From the NCBI RefSeq assembly GCF_036013955.1, contig NZ_CP107903.1, positions 4,154,001 to 4,218,000 on the forward strand: DNA of 64,000 nt. Reading direction: 5' to 3'. Position 1 is the stretch's first letter. Every line of letters starts with the position of its first letter. Of this stretch, positions 23,908-32,126 are shown piece by piece. The stretch is from Streptomyces sp. NBC_00459 (GTDB taxonomy: Bacteria; Actinomycetota; Actinomycetes; Streptomycetales; Streptomycetaceae). The notes under the pieces were generated by a model. That model was not told the DNA's origin. It worked only from the letters and a program-made list of their open reading frames with translations, and did not search any database. A program made the position numbers and the translations under genes.

Positions 23908-25689
23908 ATGGAGCACTTGACTGACCCGGTCAGCCGCCGCCGGGCGCTGACGCTGGCCGGCGGCGCGGTCGCCGCGACCGCCCTCACCCAGACGGGAACG
24001 GCCTTCGCCGCCTCGGCTGCGGCCACCTCTGCCGACGCGATCGTCGTGGGCCACGGACTGGCCGGGCTGGTCGCCACCGCCGAACTCGCGGCTGCGGGCC
24101 GCAAGGTGCTGCTGCTCGACCAGGAACCAGAGTCCAACCTCGGCGGCCAGGCCTTCTGGTCCTTCGGCGGGCTGTTCTTCGTCGACTCCGCCGAGCAGCG
24201 CCTGATGGGCGTCAAGGACTCGAAGGAACTGGCCTGGCAGGACTGGCAGGGCGCGGCCGGCTTCGACCGGGACATCGACAACCCGCTCGGCCAGGACCAC
24301 TGGGGCTACAAGTGGGCCCAGGCGTACGTCGACTTCGCGTCCGGCGAGAAGCGGTCCTGGCTGGCCGGTCTCGGCATGCAGTGGTTCCCCTTCGTCGGCT
24401 GGGCGGAGCGCGGCGGCGGTCTCGCGGACGGCCACGGCAACTCCGTACCGCGCTTCCACGTCACCTGGGGCACGGGTCCCGCCGTAGTGGAACCGTTCGA
24501 GAAGAAGGTACGGGCGGCGGTGGCGGACGGGCTCGTCACGTTCAAGCACCGCCATCGCGTGGACGAGGTCATCCGGACGAACGGCGTCGTCACCGGCGTA
24601 CGCGGCGCGGTTCTCGAAGCGAGCACCGCCGCGCGCGGCAAGGCCAGTTCACGGACGGTGGTCGGGAGCTTCGAGCTGAGCGCCGAGGTGGTGATCGTGA
24701 CGTCCGGCGGTATCGGCGCCAACCACGATCTCGTACGGCAGAACTGGCCGGCCCGGCTGGGCACTGCGCCCAAGTCGATGATCACGGGTGTGCCCGCGCA
24801 CGTGGACGGGCGGATGCTCGCGATCACCGAGAAGGCGGGCGCCCGGATCGTCAACCCGGACCGTATGTGGCACTACACGGAGGGGATCAAGAACTACGAC
24901 CCGATCTGGGCCAACCACGGCATCCGTATCCTGCCCGGCCCGTCGTCGATGTGGTTCGACGCGACGGGCAAGCGGTTCTCCGCACCCGACATGCCGGGGT
25001 ACGACACCCTCCACACCCTCAAGTCGATCACCGACACCGGTTACGACTACTCCTGGTTCGTGACGACCCAGAAGATCCTCGCGAAGGAGTTCGCGCTCTC
25101 CGGATCCGAACAGAACCCCGACCTCACCAACAAAGACATCTGGATGCTGCTCTCGCGCGCCTGGCAGACCCCGGAGCCGCTCGAACGGTTCAAGAAGTAC
25201 GGCGAGGACTTCATCGTCTCCACGACACTCTCCGAGCTGGTCCGGGGCATGAACAAGCTGACCGGCACGAGCCTGATCGACCTGGCCTCGCTCCAGCGCC
25301 AGATCGAGGCCCGGGACCGGGAGATCGACAACGCGTACAGCAAGGACGCCCAGGTCATGGGCATCCGCAACGCCCTCTCCTACCCCGGCGACGTCCTCAG
25401 CCGCACGGCGTCGGCCCACAAGATCCTGGACTCCTCCGCCGGACCCCTGATCGCCGTACGGCTCAACATCCTCACCCGCAAGACGCTCGGCGGCCTCCAG
25501 ACCGACCTGTCGGGCCGCGTCCTCGACGCCACCGGCACCCCGGTTCCCGGTCTGTACGCGGCCGGTGAGGTCGCGGGCTTCGGGGGCGGCGGGGTCCACG
25601 GGTACCGGTCGCTGGAGGGCACGTTCCTCGGCGGGTGCCTGTTCTCCGGACGCCAGGCGGGCAGGGCGGCGGCTGCGGCGACCGCCTGA
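23908..25689 (+). CDS. Tat-exported FAD-dependent dehydrogenase
   Basis: A 593-residue flavoprotein of the succinate dehydrogenase/fumarate reductase/3-ketosteroid dehydrogenase class. Residues 8-40 look like a twin-arginine signal (SRRRALTLAGGAVAATAL ... AFAAS). The FAD site follows: DAIVVGHGLAGLVATAELAAAG, then LLLDQEPESNLGGQAFWSFGG. The C-terminal FAD block is GLYAAGEVAGFGGGGVHGYRSLEG. No haem-binding cytochrome domain is seen. The substrate is unknown. ATG at 23908 with GGAAGG upstream. The 251-base gap to the divergent PucR gene shows nothing else. Confidence 0.85.
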   Translation: MEHLTDPVSRRRALTLAGGAVAATALTQTGTAFAASAAATSADAIVVGHGLAGLVATAELAAAGRKVLLLDQEPESNLGGQAFWSFGGLFFVDSAEQRLMGVKDSKELAWQDWQGAAGFDRDIDNPLGQDHWGYKWAQAYVDFASGEKRSWLAGLGMQWFPFVGWAERGGGLADGHGNSVPRFHVTWGTGPAVVEPFEKKVRAAVADGLVTFKHRHRVDEVIRTNGVVTGVRGAVLEASTAARGKASSRTVVGSFELSAEVVIVTSGGIGANHDLVRQNWPARLGTAPKSMITGVPAHVDGRMLAITEKAGARIVNPDRMWHYTEGIKNYDPIWANHGIRILPGPSSMWFDATGKRFSAPDMPGYDTLHTLKSITDTGYDYSWFVTTQKILAKEFALSGSEQNPDLTNKDIWMLLSRAWQTPEPLERFKKYGEDFIVSTTLSELVRGMNKLTGTSLIDLASLQRQIEARDREIDNAYSKDAQVMGIRNALSYPGDVLSRTASAHKILDSSAGPLIAVRLNILTRKTLGGLQTDLSGRVLDATGTPVPGLYAAGEVAGFGGGGVHGYRSLEGTFLGGCLFSGRQAGRAAAAATA

Positions 25690-25742
25690 GGGCTCGGCAA
25701 TCCGGCGATCCTGAGATCCGGGCCCGACTTCGTTGTACGTCA

Positions 25743-25777
25743 GGCGAGTTCACGCATCCGCTTCGCGTGAACTCGCC
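25743..25777. terminator. Bidirectional terminator between convergent genes
   Basis: GGCGAGTTCACGC and GCGTGAACTCGCC form a perfect 13-base stem with a nine-base loop, midway between the flavoprotein stop (plus) and the glycosidase-like stop (minus). Confidence 0.85.
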
Positions 25778-25812
25778 CGGTCCGTGGCTTGCCCGCCGAA
25801 CCCCGTGCCCCG

Positions 25813-27243
25813 TCAGGCCCGCAGAGGATTCGAGCGGGCCGCCGCCAGCAGGTACCAGGCGGTCGCGCCCGTGTGGCGGTACGGGTAGTAGCCGAAGCCG
25901 AATCCGGTGTCGAGGGGGCTGGTCGCCGAGACGACCCCGGCGCGCTCGGGGAGGCCCCGGCTGCCGACGGTCTGACCGGTGCCGAGAAGCTCCTGGGCGC
26001 GCTCGATGGAGGCGACCAGCCGGTGGGCGCGTGCCTCGTCGCCGTGTCCGGCGCGGTCCCGGAGGGCGAGGGCGAGGTGCGCGGTCCCTTCGAACCAGAC
26101 GCCGTTGCGGTTGGGCCTGGGCTGGAACTCGGCGATGGGGGCGTCCTCGTTCGCCAGCAGACTCGCGGAGCTGAAGGTGACTCCCTCGTACGACTGTCCG
26201 GCGGGCACCGTGCTGTTGGTGCGGTCCGCCCGGTCCAGGACGGCCAGTTCGGTGGCGGCCCAGTCCAACGAGCCCGAGTAGCGGCGTGAGCCGAGGGCGA
26301 GGTGGGTCCAGGTCTGGGTGTCCTCGGGGATCGGGAACCTGTTGACGGTCACGCCGTCGTTGGTGCCCGTGTAGAAGAAGCCCCTGGACACCCCGCCCGA
26401 TGCGCCGACCGAGGGTTCCCACATCTTCTCGACGAACGCCCGCGCCCGCGCCCGCCGTTGCCGCCACACCGGGTCCCCGGTGAGCAGGGCGAGCTGTCCG
26501 AAGAAGCCGACCAGGTCGGTGTTGTGCTCGGTCGAGCTGAACGGCAGTTTCGCGTTGGCGCCGTCGACCCCGAACTTGTAACCGCCGAGAGGCTGTTGGG
26601 TACTGGCGTTCACCTCGATCCAGGTGCCGATCCGTACGGCCGCGTCGAGGAAGCGGCGCTTCCCGGTACGGCGGGCCAGTGCGGCGAGCGCGATACCGGC
26701 CCAGGCCATGTCACCCACGGCGGTACCGGTGAACCCGAACTGGGTGCCGACGTTGGCGGTGCCGTCGGCCCGCACGAACCCGTCCGGCTGGGCGACCCCG
26801 TCGTAGAAGACGTACGGCCCGACGTTGTAGGCCTGCCGGAGCCTGCCGTCGTCGTACACGGGGTCGTGCGCCTGCGCGTACAGCAGGGCGTCCCCGAGGG
26901 CGACGGCCCGGCGGCGGCCCGTCTCGGTGCGTGCGGCGAGGTGGGCGAGTATCGCGAGGGCGTTGTCGTAGGTGAACGCCGTGCTGAACAGGCCCGCCTG
27001 GTCGGTGTAGCTCTGGGTGAGGCGGACGTCGCCGTGGTCGGGGTAGGCGTCCATGGCGGCGGCGAGGAAGGCGTGGGCGCGGCGCTCAGCGGAAGTCCCG
27101 TAGCCGGTGGAGGAGTTGGCCGCGCCCGCTACGCCTGAGCCCGCTGCCGTGAGCGCTGCGGCGCCGAGGCCTGCGGCGCCGATGAGCGTACGGCGGCTGA
27201 GCGCGGGGCCTGGCGCGCCTTCTCTGTCGGACCTGCCGTTCAT
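25813..27243 (-). CDS. Tat-exported six-hairpin glycosidase-like protein
   Basis: A 476-residue secreted protein. The Tat signal is SRRTLIGAAGLGAAALTAAGSGVAGA. The mature part has repeated helical pairs (SYTDQAGLFSTAFTYDNALAILAHLA, then WFEGTAHLALALRDR and a final GATAWYLLAA), the pattern of (alpha/alpha)6 barrel enzymes that act on sugars. No catalytic pair can be named. A perfect LacI-type operator lies 17 bases upstream of the ATG, so sugar control is likely. GGAGG precedes the start. Confidence 0.75.
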   Translation of the reverse strand: MNGRSDREGAPGPALSRRTLIGAAGLGAAALTAAGSGVAGAANSSTGYGTSAERRAHAFLAAAMDAYPDHGDVRLTQSYTDQAGLFSTAFTYDNALAILAHLAARTETGRRRAVALGDALLYAQAHDPVYDDGRLRQAYNVGPYVFYDGVAQPDGFVRADGTANVGTQFGFTGTAVGDMAWAGIALAALARRTGKRRFLDAAVRIGTWIEVNASTQQPLGGYKFGVDGANAKLPFSSTEHNTDLVGFFGQLALLTGDPVWRQRRARARAFVEKMWEPSVGASGGVSRGFFYTGTNDGVTVNRFPIPEDTQTWTHLALGSRRYSGSLDWAATELAVLDRADRTNSTVPAGQSYEGVTFSSASLLANEDAPIAEFQPRPNRNGVWFEGTAHLALALRDRAGHGDEARAHRLVASIERAQELLGTGQTVGSRGLPERAGVVSATSPLDTGFGFGYYPYRHTGATAWYLLAAARSNPLRA

Positions 27244-27259
27244 GGATCTCCTCCACTGG

Positions 27260-27277
27260 TTTGAGAGCGCTCTCAAA
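27260..27277. promoter_or_regulatory. Perfect LacI-family operator
   Basis: TTTGAGAGCGCTCTCAAA is a perfect 18-base palindrome whose core TGAGAGCGCTCTCA matches the class bound by Streptomyces LacI-type sugar repressors (CebR-like sites differ by a few bases). It sits 17 bases before the start of the glycosidase-like gene. No LacI gene is in the window, so the repressor acts from elsewhere. Confidence 0.85.
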
Positions 27278-27364
27278 AACGCGCGGGGGCTCATTCTGCT
27301 GGTGTGCCCAGGACGGGTCAACGCCCCTGACATGCATGCAGGTTGAACTGCCCGGCAGGGAAAG

Positions 27365-27398
27365 GAAACCCCGAGCCAGGAGGGTGGCCCGGGGTTTC
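27365..27398 (-). terminator. Terminator of the acyltransferase gene
   Basis: GAAACCCCG-A-GCCA pairs with TGGC-C-CGGGGTTTC, a 14-base stem with one mismatch and a six-base loop, 23 bases past the acyltransferase stop. Confidence 0.8.
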
Positions 27399-27420
27399 GT
27401 CAGTGGGGGCGGTCGGCCGG

Positions 27421-28671
27421 TCAGGACATGGACGAGGCGTTGCGCAGCCGCGCGAACGACGTGTCCAGGCCCCGTTTCAGCAGCCGCGCCAGGGGTGCTT
27501 CCACGAACTTGTGCACCAGCCAGCTCAGTACGAGGAAGCCGGCGATCACGGACACGACCAGGAGCCGGGCGTCCATCGTGTCGCGCAGACGGTTGATGAC
27601 CGTCGTACCGACGAGGTAGTGCATCAGATAGAACGGGTATGTCAACGCGCCTGCCGTGACCAGCCACTTCCAGCGGATGCGGTCGGTGTAGCCGAGCGAG
27701 ATGGCGACCATGCCCAGCAGGAACACGGTGAAGATCAGCACGCTTCCGCGCCAGCTGGAGACCCGTTCGATCGTGTCTATGCGGTGCCCGAGTTCCAGTT
27801 GTCCCATCAGCCAGGCCATGCCGAGGATGCCCCAGAGCAACAGGTCCTGGCCGAAGCGGTACATGAGGTAGAGGGCGAGGCCCGCGATGAAGTACCAGGC
27901 ACCCTCGGGGTTGATGATCAGCGTCGCCGGGCGGAAACCGGCGGCCGGGGCGATCATCGCGGCGGCGCCCCAGAGGCAGCAGAACACCACGACCTTGCGA
28001 TACGTCAGCCCTGTGACGACAACAGCCATGAAGAGCAGGTAGAAGCGCAGCTCCGACCAGAGGGTCCAGTACACGCCGTCGACGTTCGAGACACGTGAAC
28101 CGGACTGCAGCATCGTGAAGTTGAGCAGCACTTCGCGCGGCCGGTGCTGCTTCCACACACCGGGCATGGCGACGAGACATGCCGAGGTGAAGACGATGGC
28201 GAACCAGTACGCCGGATAGAGCCGGATCACCCGGGAGGTGAAGAACTGCCGTGGGGTACGCCCCCAGCACGACATACAGATGACGAACCCGCTGATCACG
28301 AAGAAGATCTCGACGCCGATCCAGCCGTACGCGGAGAACCGGAACCAGGTCGGCATGATGTCGGAGACCGGCCGGCCCCAGATCGCGTTGTCCGGCTGGT
28401 TGACCCGCCAGGTTCCGGCGTAGTGGTGGGCGGCCACGACCAGGGCGGCGAGCAGCCGGAGCCCGTCGATCGCGTAGAGCCGGCGGTCACCGCGCCCCGG
28501 GATGGCGGCGTGTCTGGCCGTCGTCCGGGTGGGATTCCTCGTCGCCCCGGCCGGCTTCGACTCGCGCTCGGTCGTGGCGAGCGGGAGAGGCTGCCGCGGT
28601 GACGGGATCACCTTCTGCATCCCGCCCGCGAGCCGCCCGCGCATCGGCGGCCCACTGTCCGCGCCGTGCAT
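27421..28671 (-). CDS. Membrane acyltransferase, family 3
   Basis: A 416-residue integral membrane acyltransferase (OafA/NodX type), adding acyl groups such as acetyl to cell-surface or antibiotic sugars. About ten hydrophobic segments are visible. Family marks are YAIDGLRLLAALVVAAHHYAG near residue 65, IGVEIFFVISGFVI, and FFTSRVIRLYPAYW. A basic cytoplasmic N terminus of about 60 residues precedes them. The start is uncertain: ATG at 28671 or at 28620 are both possible, as neither has a strong ribosome binding site. Confidence 0.85.
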   Translation of the reverse strand: MHGADSGPPMRGRLAGGMQKVIPSPRQPLPLATTERESKPAGATRNPTRTTARHAAIPGRGDRRLYAIDGLRLLAALVVAAHHYAGTWRVNQPDNAIWGRPVSDIMPTWFRFSAYGWIGVEIFFVISGFVICMSCWGRTPRQFFTSRVIRLYPAYWFAIVFTSACLVAMPGVWKQHRPREVLLNFTMLQSGSRVSNVDGVYWTLWSELRFYLLFMAVVVTGLTYRKVVVFCCLWGAAAMIAPAAGFRPATLIINPEGAWYFIAGLALYLMYRFGQDLLLWGILGMAWLMGQLELGHRIDTIERVSSWRGSVLIFTVFLLGMVAISLGYTDRIRWKWLVTAGALTYPFYLMHYLVGTTVINRLRDTMDARLLVVSVIAGFLVLSWLVHKFVEAPLARLLKRGLDTSFARLRNASSMS

Positions 28672-28935
28672 CGACACCTGATTTCCCCCATCGGAAAGCC
28701 CACCCACGTCCAACCACCCGCGCCCCGGAAACGGCGGCAGCGGCCGACAGCGGAACGGCGAGCGCTTGCCCGGCGGCAGTCACGGCAAACCCGCGAACAC
28801 CGTAGAACCTCATGGTTCACGCACAGAGACTTCTGGGTCAGATCGAGGGTTGTAGAGCGGAAGGGGTCTGATTTCGACGGGATGTGGAGGCTTTTGTTCC
28901 TGTTGATCTTCGGTCGGGGTCACGTCGCCCTGTGG

Positions 28936-29010
28936 ATCGTCGAAGGGGGCGGCTCGCCGACGGGACCAGGCCTGATCGCATTGGATGTGCAGACGGAAAT
29001 GAGCAACTTC
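28936..29010 (-). pseudogene. Fragment of the 106-residue hypothetical gene at 29903-30223
   Basis: Translated on the minus strand this gives EVAHFRLHIQCDQAWSRRRA and then APFDD. It aligns with the C terminus of the gene at 29903-30223 (EFLLHIQGGQAWFRWSDEPF and EDA). Only about 25 codons remain and there is no start. The fragment abuts a DUF397 fragment at 29013. The rest of 28672-28935, upstream of the acyltransferase, shows no gene. Confidence 0.55.
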
Positions 29011-29012
29011 GC

Positions 29013-29099
29013 AGCGGTCGCCGACAGGGAGACGAAAGCGAGGTCGCCACCTGTGTCGCCATGGGCGGCCCAGCCGTACGCGACAGCAAGGACCGGATC
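29013..29099 (+). pseudogene. DUF397 gene fragment
   Basis: The plus-strand frame reads SGRRQGDESEVATCVAMGGP followed by AVRDSKDRI. It matches the middle of DUF397 proteins such as the one at 32123 (VEVATRGIGGRAVRDSKNQ). There is no intact start in this frame and the C-terminal motif is not recognisable after 29099, so the gene is broken at both ends. 29100-29194 holds nothing else. Confidence 0.55.
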
Positions 29100-29194
29100 G
29101 ACCCGGCGAGGGCGCCGCCTGCCCGCCCTGGAGCAACGGGCCCGACTGGGCGCCCACCGGCCACGCGGTGACCACAGGCGCACGGCAACCTCAA

Positions 29195-29215
29195 TAACAA
29201 GACTTTTGTTAAGAT
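29195..29215. promoter_or_regulatory. Operator and leaderless promoter of the VapBC pair
   Basis: TAACAA-GACTT-TTGTTA (29195-29211) is a perfect 6-5-6 dyad. It overlaps TAAGAT (29210-29215), a -10 box six bases before the antitoxin ATG, which gives a leaderless message. Autorepression by the antitoxin is the usual mode for such pairs. Confidence 0.72.
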
Positions 29216-29221
29216 GACCTC

Positions 29222-29494
29222 ATGGCCGCATACCCCGCCCCCGGCGAAGGCCCCGTCCGCCCGGTCTCCGTCTCTCTCCACGAGGGCACCATCGCCGCCC
29301 TCAAGGAGCGGACCGGCAAACGAGGCATGTCCGCCTACGTCGAAGCCCTCATCCAACGCCAGTTGGAACGGGACCGGCTGCGCGAACTCATCGAGGACGC
29401 CGAAGCCGAACACGGCCCCGTCGATCATGCCGCCGTCGAAGCCAAGCGGGCGCTGCTGCGTGGAACCTCAGCCGGCTCAGTGGACGCCGCGTGA
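29222..29494 (+). CDS. VapB-like antitoxin
   Basis: A 90-residue protein. The N terminus looks like a ribbon-helix-helix DNA-binding domain: PVSVSLHEGTIAALKERTGKRGMSAYVEALIQRQL. The acidic C-terminal tail (DRLRELIEDAEAEHGPVDHAAVEAKRALL) would wrap the toxin. It precedes the toxin with a four-base GTGA overlap, standard for toxin-antitoxin operons. Expected role: neutralise VapC and repress the operon. Confidence 0.85.
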   Translation: MAAYPAPGEGPVRPVSVSLHEGTIAALKERTGKRGMSAYVEALIQRQLERDRLRELIEDAEAEHGPVDHAAVEAKRALLRGTSAGSVDAA

Positions 29495-29883
29495 CGGGCA
29501 CTCTCGTTCTGGACTGTGAGGGCCTGTCCAAACTCGTACGACCCACACCCGAACTCACCGAGTGGCTCGCCGCAGCCGAAGCCGAGGACATCCGCGTCGT
29601 CACCAGCTCGGTCACCCTCGTCGAGGCCCGCGATCCCGGGACCAGCCAGGCCCGATTCGACCACGCCGTCTCCCGCGTCAACATCGTCCCGCCCAGCGAG
29701 GTCATCGCCCGCCACGCGAGCAGACTCCTCGCCGCAGCGGGACTGCACGGGCACAAGTACGCCCTCGACGCGATCGTCGCCGCCACGGCACTCGCCTCAC
29801 CGGCCCCGGTGACCGTCCTGACGTCGGACCCCGAGGACCTCGGGGTGTTGTGCGGGACGGGCGCCCGCGTGATCAAGGTCTGA
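29491..29883 (+). CDS. VapC-like PIN domain toxin
   Basis: A 130-residue PIN domain ribonuclease. The acidic metal-binding residues are D8 (LVLDCEG), E45 (LVEARD), D93 (YALDAIVAATA) and D113 (TSDPEDL), the normal PIN set. VapC toxins cut tRNA or rRNA and halt translation. GTG start overlapping the antitoxin stop. It lies in an accessory stretch with gene debris on one side. Confidence 0.88.
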   Translation: MTGTLVLDCEGLSKLVRPTPELTEWLAAAEAEDIRVVTSSVTLVEARDPGTSQARFDHAVSRVNIVPPSEVIARHASRLLAAAGLHGHKYALDAIVAATALASPAPVTVLTSDPEDLGVLCGTGARVIKV

Positions 29884-29902
29884 CTGTCGGCTCCACTACC
29901 TC

Positions 29903-30223
29903 TTACGCGTCCTCGAACGGTTCATCACTCCAGCGAAACCATGCCTGGCCGCCCTGAATGTGCAACAGGAACTCCGCGACGGGGCCTGACGGCGACACAA
30001 GGGTGAGCGTGCGGGCGATCCGGTCGTAGGCCCCCTCGAACCGGTCGTACTGCTCCGCCTCGACAAACGCGAGCGTCTCGACGAACCACGGCTCGACCTC
30101 AGCGAACCCCGGCTCGGGTACGAAACGGCCGCTCAGCCAGGGGAAGTCGGCGTCGTCGATCACGATCTCGCCGAGCACCCTGCCGTCTCGCTCCAGCCGC
30201 CAGACCTCGCCCTCAAATCCCAC
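29903..30223 (-). CDS. Conserved hypothetical protein
   Basis: A 106-residue acidic, soluble protein that I do not recognise by name. Features: EGEVWRLERDGRVLGEIVIDDADFPWLSGRF at the start, a helical middle with many Glu and Phe/Tyr, and a final strand pair LTLVSPSGPVAEFLLHIQGGQAWFRW. A degraded copy of its C terminus lies at 28936-29010, so the family is duplicated locally. It converges on the toxin gene with a 19-base gap. Confidence 0.7.
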   Translation of the reverse strand: MGFEGEVWRLERDGRVLGEIVIDDADFPWLSGRFVPEPGFAEVEPWFVETLAFVEAEQYDRFEGAYDRIARTLTLVSPSGPVAEFLLHIQGGQAWFRWSDEPFEDA

Positions 30224-30310
30224 CTGTGCCCCCTCCGACCCCGAGAATCTGACCGCACCCTAAATCCCGCCACTGACAGCGGGCCAAAGTCGGCCGCTCT
30301 CCGATGCAGG

Positions 30311-30616
30311 TCACCACTCCTCCCCCGGTGCCTGCAGCACGTACGGGCGTACGACGTCGTCGGTCGTCGTCCAGTTCGGAGGACGGGGTGGGGGTGGCGA
30401 CTGCCAGCAGTCCTCCTCGGGGAGGAGCAGGTCGGCCGGGTTCCTGCGTCGGTGCCGGCGTCGCCACCGGGCGTGGTGAGGGCTGGGCAGGGTCCAGACG
30501 TACGGGTCCGGGGTGCGTGGGGGCTGGGCTGCGGCGGGGATGGTTGGCGGACTCGGTGGACGGGGGCGGAGTACGGCGGCCAGCCTGGTGATCAGTCGTG
30601 CCGTCAGCCGGAACAT
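30311..30616 (-). CDS. Small Arg/Pro-rich hypothetical protein
   Basis: A 101-residue basic protein starting MFRLTARLITRLAAVLRPRP and ending DDVVRPYVLQAPGEEW. Pro, Arg and Trp are abundant. Its start overlaps the ATPase stop by 13 bases, so it is probably translationally coupled. I have the impression of similar small genes beside such ATPases in other Streptomyces, but the role is unknown. Confidence 0.6.
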   Translation of the reverse strand: MFRLTARLITRLAAVLRPRPPSPPTIPAAAQPPRTPDPYVWTLPSPHHARWRRRHRRRNPADLLLPEEDCWQSPPPPRPPNWTTTDDVVRPYVLQAPGEEW

Positions 30617-31053
30617 GCGGGGGCGACTTCCGGCAGCGGGAATGTGGCCCAGGAGCACTTGGTGAACCGGCGCAGGTCGCATCCCCATTGCGCGGCGAGG
30701 GCCGAGATGACGGCCAACCCTCGCCCGTTCTCGTCCTGTTGGCCGGCGGTACGGGGTGCCGGGATCTTCTCCTTGTCGGGGTCGGAGACCTCCAGCAGCA
30801 GTTGGTTGCCTTGGAGGGTGAGGGTCACCTCGACCAGGGAGAAGGTCACTTCGCAGTGCCGTACGGAGTTGGTGACGAACTCCGTGGCCACGAGGGCGAC
30901 ATCGGCGGCGAGGTCGGTGGGCAGGCCCCAGTCGGCGAGGGCTTTGCGGACCTGGGCGCGGGCTTCGGGGACGTTTCTGGGGTGCTTGGGGATGCGGAAG
31001 GTGGTGGCTTGGTGGGGTTGGGGGCGGGGCTGGGGTGAGGTGGGTTCGGGCAT
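30604..31053 (-). CDS. Anti-sigma-like histidine-kinase-type ATPase (cluster 2)
   Basis: A 149-residue HATPase_c_2 protein, the fold of RsbW/SpoIIAB. The N box is LVATEFVTNSVRHCE near residue 60, and the G1 box ENGRGLAVISALA near residue 108. A Pro-rich N terminus of 20 residues precedes the domain. It is divergent from the XRE gene, with a 20-base palindrome between, matching the design of cluster 1. Confidence 0.88.
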   Translation of the reverse strand: MPEPTSPQPRPQPHQATTFRIPKHPRNVPEARAQVRKALADWGLPTDLAADVALVATEFVTNSVRHCEVTFSLVEVTLTLQGNQLLLEVSDPDKEKIPAPRTAGQQDENGRGLAVISALAAQWGCDLRRFTKCSWATFPLPEVAPACSG

Positions 31054-31148
31054 GGCGGAGTACCCCCTGACGCTCGGTCACATGCACGCCGTGCAGCGGT
31101 GCAAGTGCACCGAGGCTAGACATCAGATCCCAACTCACGCAATGAGAA

Positions 31149-31168
31149 CTTATGCACACGTGCATAAG
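31149..31168. promoter_or_regulatory. 20-base palindrome between divergent cluster 2 genes
   Basis: CTTATGCACACGTGCATAAG is a 9-2-9 perfect inverted repeat, 89 bases before the XRE start and 96 before the ATPase start. The nearby stretch 31080-31120 is rich in GTGCA words. The TATGC...GCATA core is shared with 10948-10967. It is a likely binding site of the adjacent XRE protein. Confidence 0.65.
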
Positions 31169-31256
31169 ATGCCACTATCGAGTGAAGCTGGCCTGCAAGT
31201 GCCCGTTGGACGGGCAGACTTGGCAACCCGCGAGGCCAGGAGATGGAGGCGACGAC

Positions 31257-32126
31257 ATGCCCGCAGGTGGGAAGCCGACCGTGCGCAGCAGACGGTTCGG
31301 CCGCAAGATGCAGCAGCACAGGGTCGGCGCCGGGTTCGATCAGGCGCAGGCGGCTGCCTTCATCTACGGATCGCGATCCAAGATCAGTCGCATGGAGGAC
31401 GGCATCACCACCGCCAAACCCGCGGAGGTGCTCCTGCTCCTGGACAGGTACGGCGTCGGCGACGAGACGGAGCGCGAGCACCTTGTGTGGCTCGCGAAGA
31501 ACAGCGGTCACCATGGCTGGTGGCTCGAACACGCCGCCCACCTGCGGCCGGACTACCTCGACCACATCGCGTTGGAGGACGACGCGACGTACATCAGGGA
31601 GTGGCAGCCGGTGCTGTTCCCCGGGCTCCTGCAAACTCCCGCGTATGCGGAAGCGGTCATCACGATGGGGCCCAACTTCGTTGCCCCCGAACGGGTCGTC
31701 CACCTGGTGAAGGCCCGGGAGGGCCGCCAGGCGAAGATCGGAGAGGGTGGAGCGACGTACACCGCCATCCTCTGGGAATCGGTCATCACGCAGCCTTTGG
31801 TGAACGTCGAGATCCACCGGGAGCAGCTGTCCGCGATCCTTGAGGCAGGCAAGCGGCAGAACGTGACGGTGCAGGTGCTGCCGCTCACCGCAGGGGTACT
31901 GGCGGGATCGACATCCGCCTTCTCTTCCTTCAGCTTCGATTCCGAACCGTCCGTCGAAGCGGTGACGTTGGACAACCTGAGGGGTACATCGGTCCTGGAG
32001 AGCGCGGAGGACCTGGCCGCTTACGCCAATGCGTTCGACCTACTACGATCGGCAGCACTGGCGCCGGACGCGACCGCGCGACTCATCCGGCGCGTACTGC
32101 GGACCACCAAGGAAGACACATCGTGA
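31257..32126 (+). CDS. XRE family regulator with DUF5753 domain (cluster 2)
   Basis: A 289-residue regulator, the same length as its relative at 8774-9643. Helix-turn-helix near residues 10-60 (RFGRKMQQHRVGAGFDQAQAAAFIYGSRSKISRME), then DUF5753 with FPGLLQTPAYAEAV and KRQNVTVQVLPL. It is expected to bind the upstream palindrome and be modulated by the two DUF397 proteins that follow, the first overlapping it by four bases. ATG with GGAGG upstream. Confidence 0.92.
   Translation: MPAGGKPTVRSRRFGRKMQQHRVGAGFDQAQAAAFIYGSRSKISRMEDGITTAKPAEVLLLLDRYGVGDETEREHLVWLAKNSGHHGWWLEHAAHLRPDYLDHIALEDDATYIREWQPVLFPGLLQTPAYAEAVITMGPNFVAPERVVHLVKAREGRQAKIGEGGATYTAILWESVITQPLVNVEIHREQLSAILEAGKRQNVTVQVLPLTAGVLAGSTSAFSSFSFDSEPSVEAVTLDNLRGTSVLESAEDLAAYANAFDLLRSAALAPDATARLIRRVLRTTKEDTS

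Noticed and set aside
28999..29217. ATG at 28999 as a start for the DUF397-like segment
   Set aside because: It is in a different frame from the DUF397 similarity and the first bases belong to the other gene fragment.
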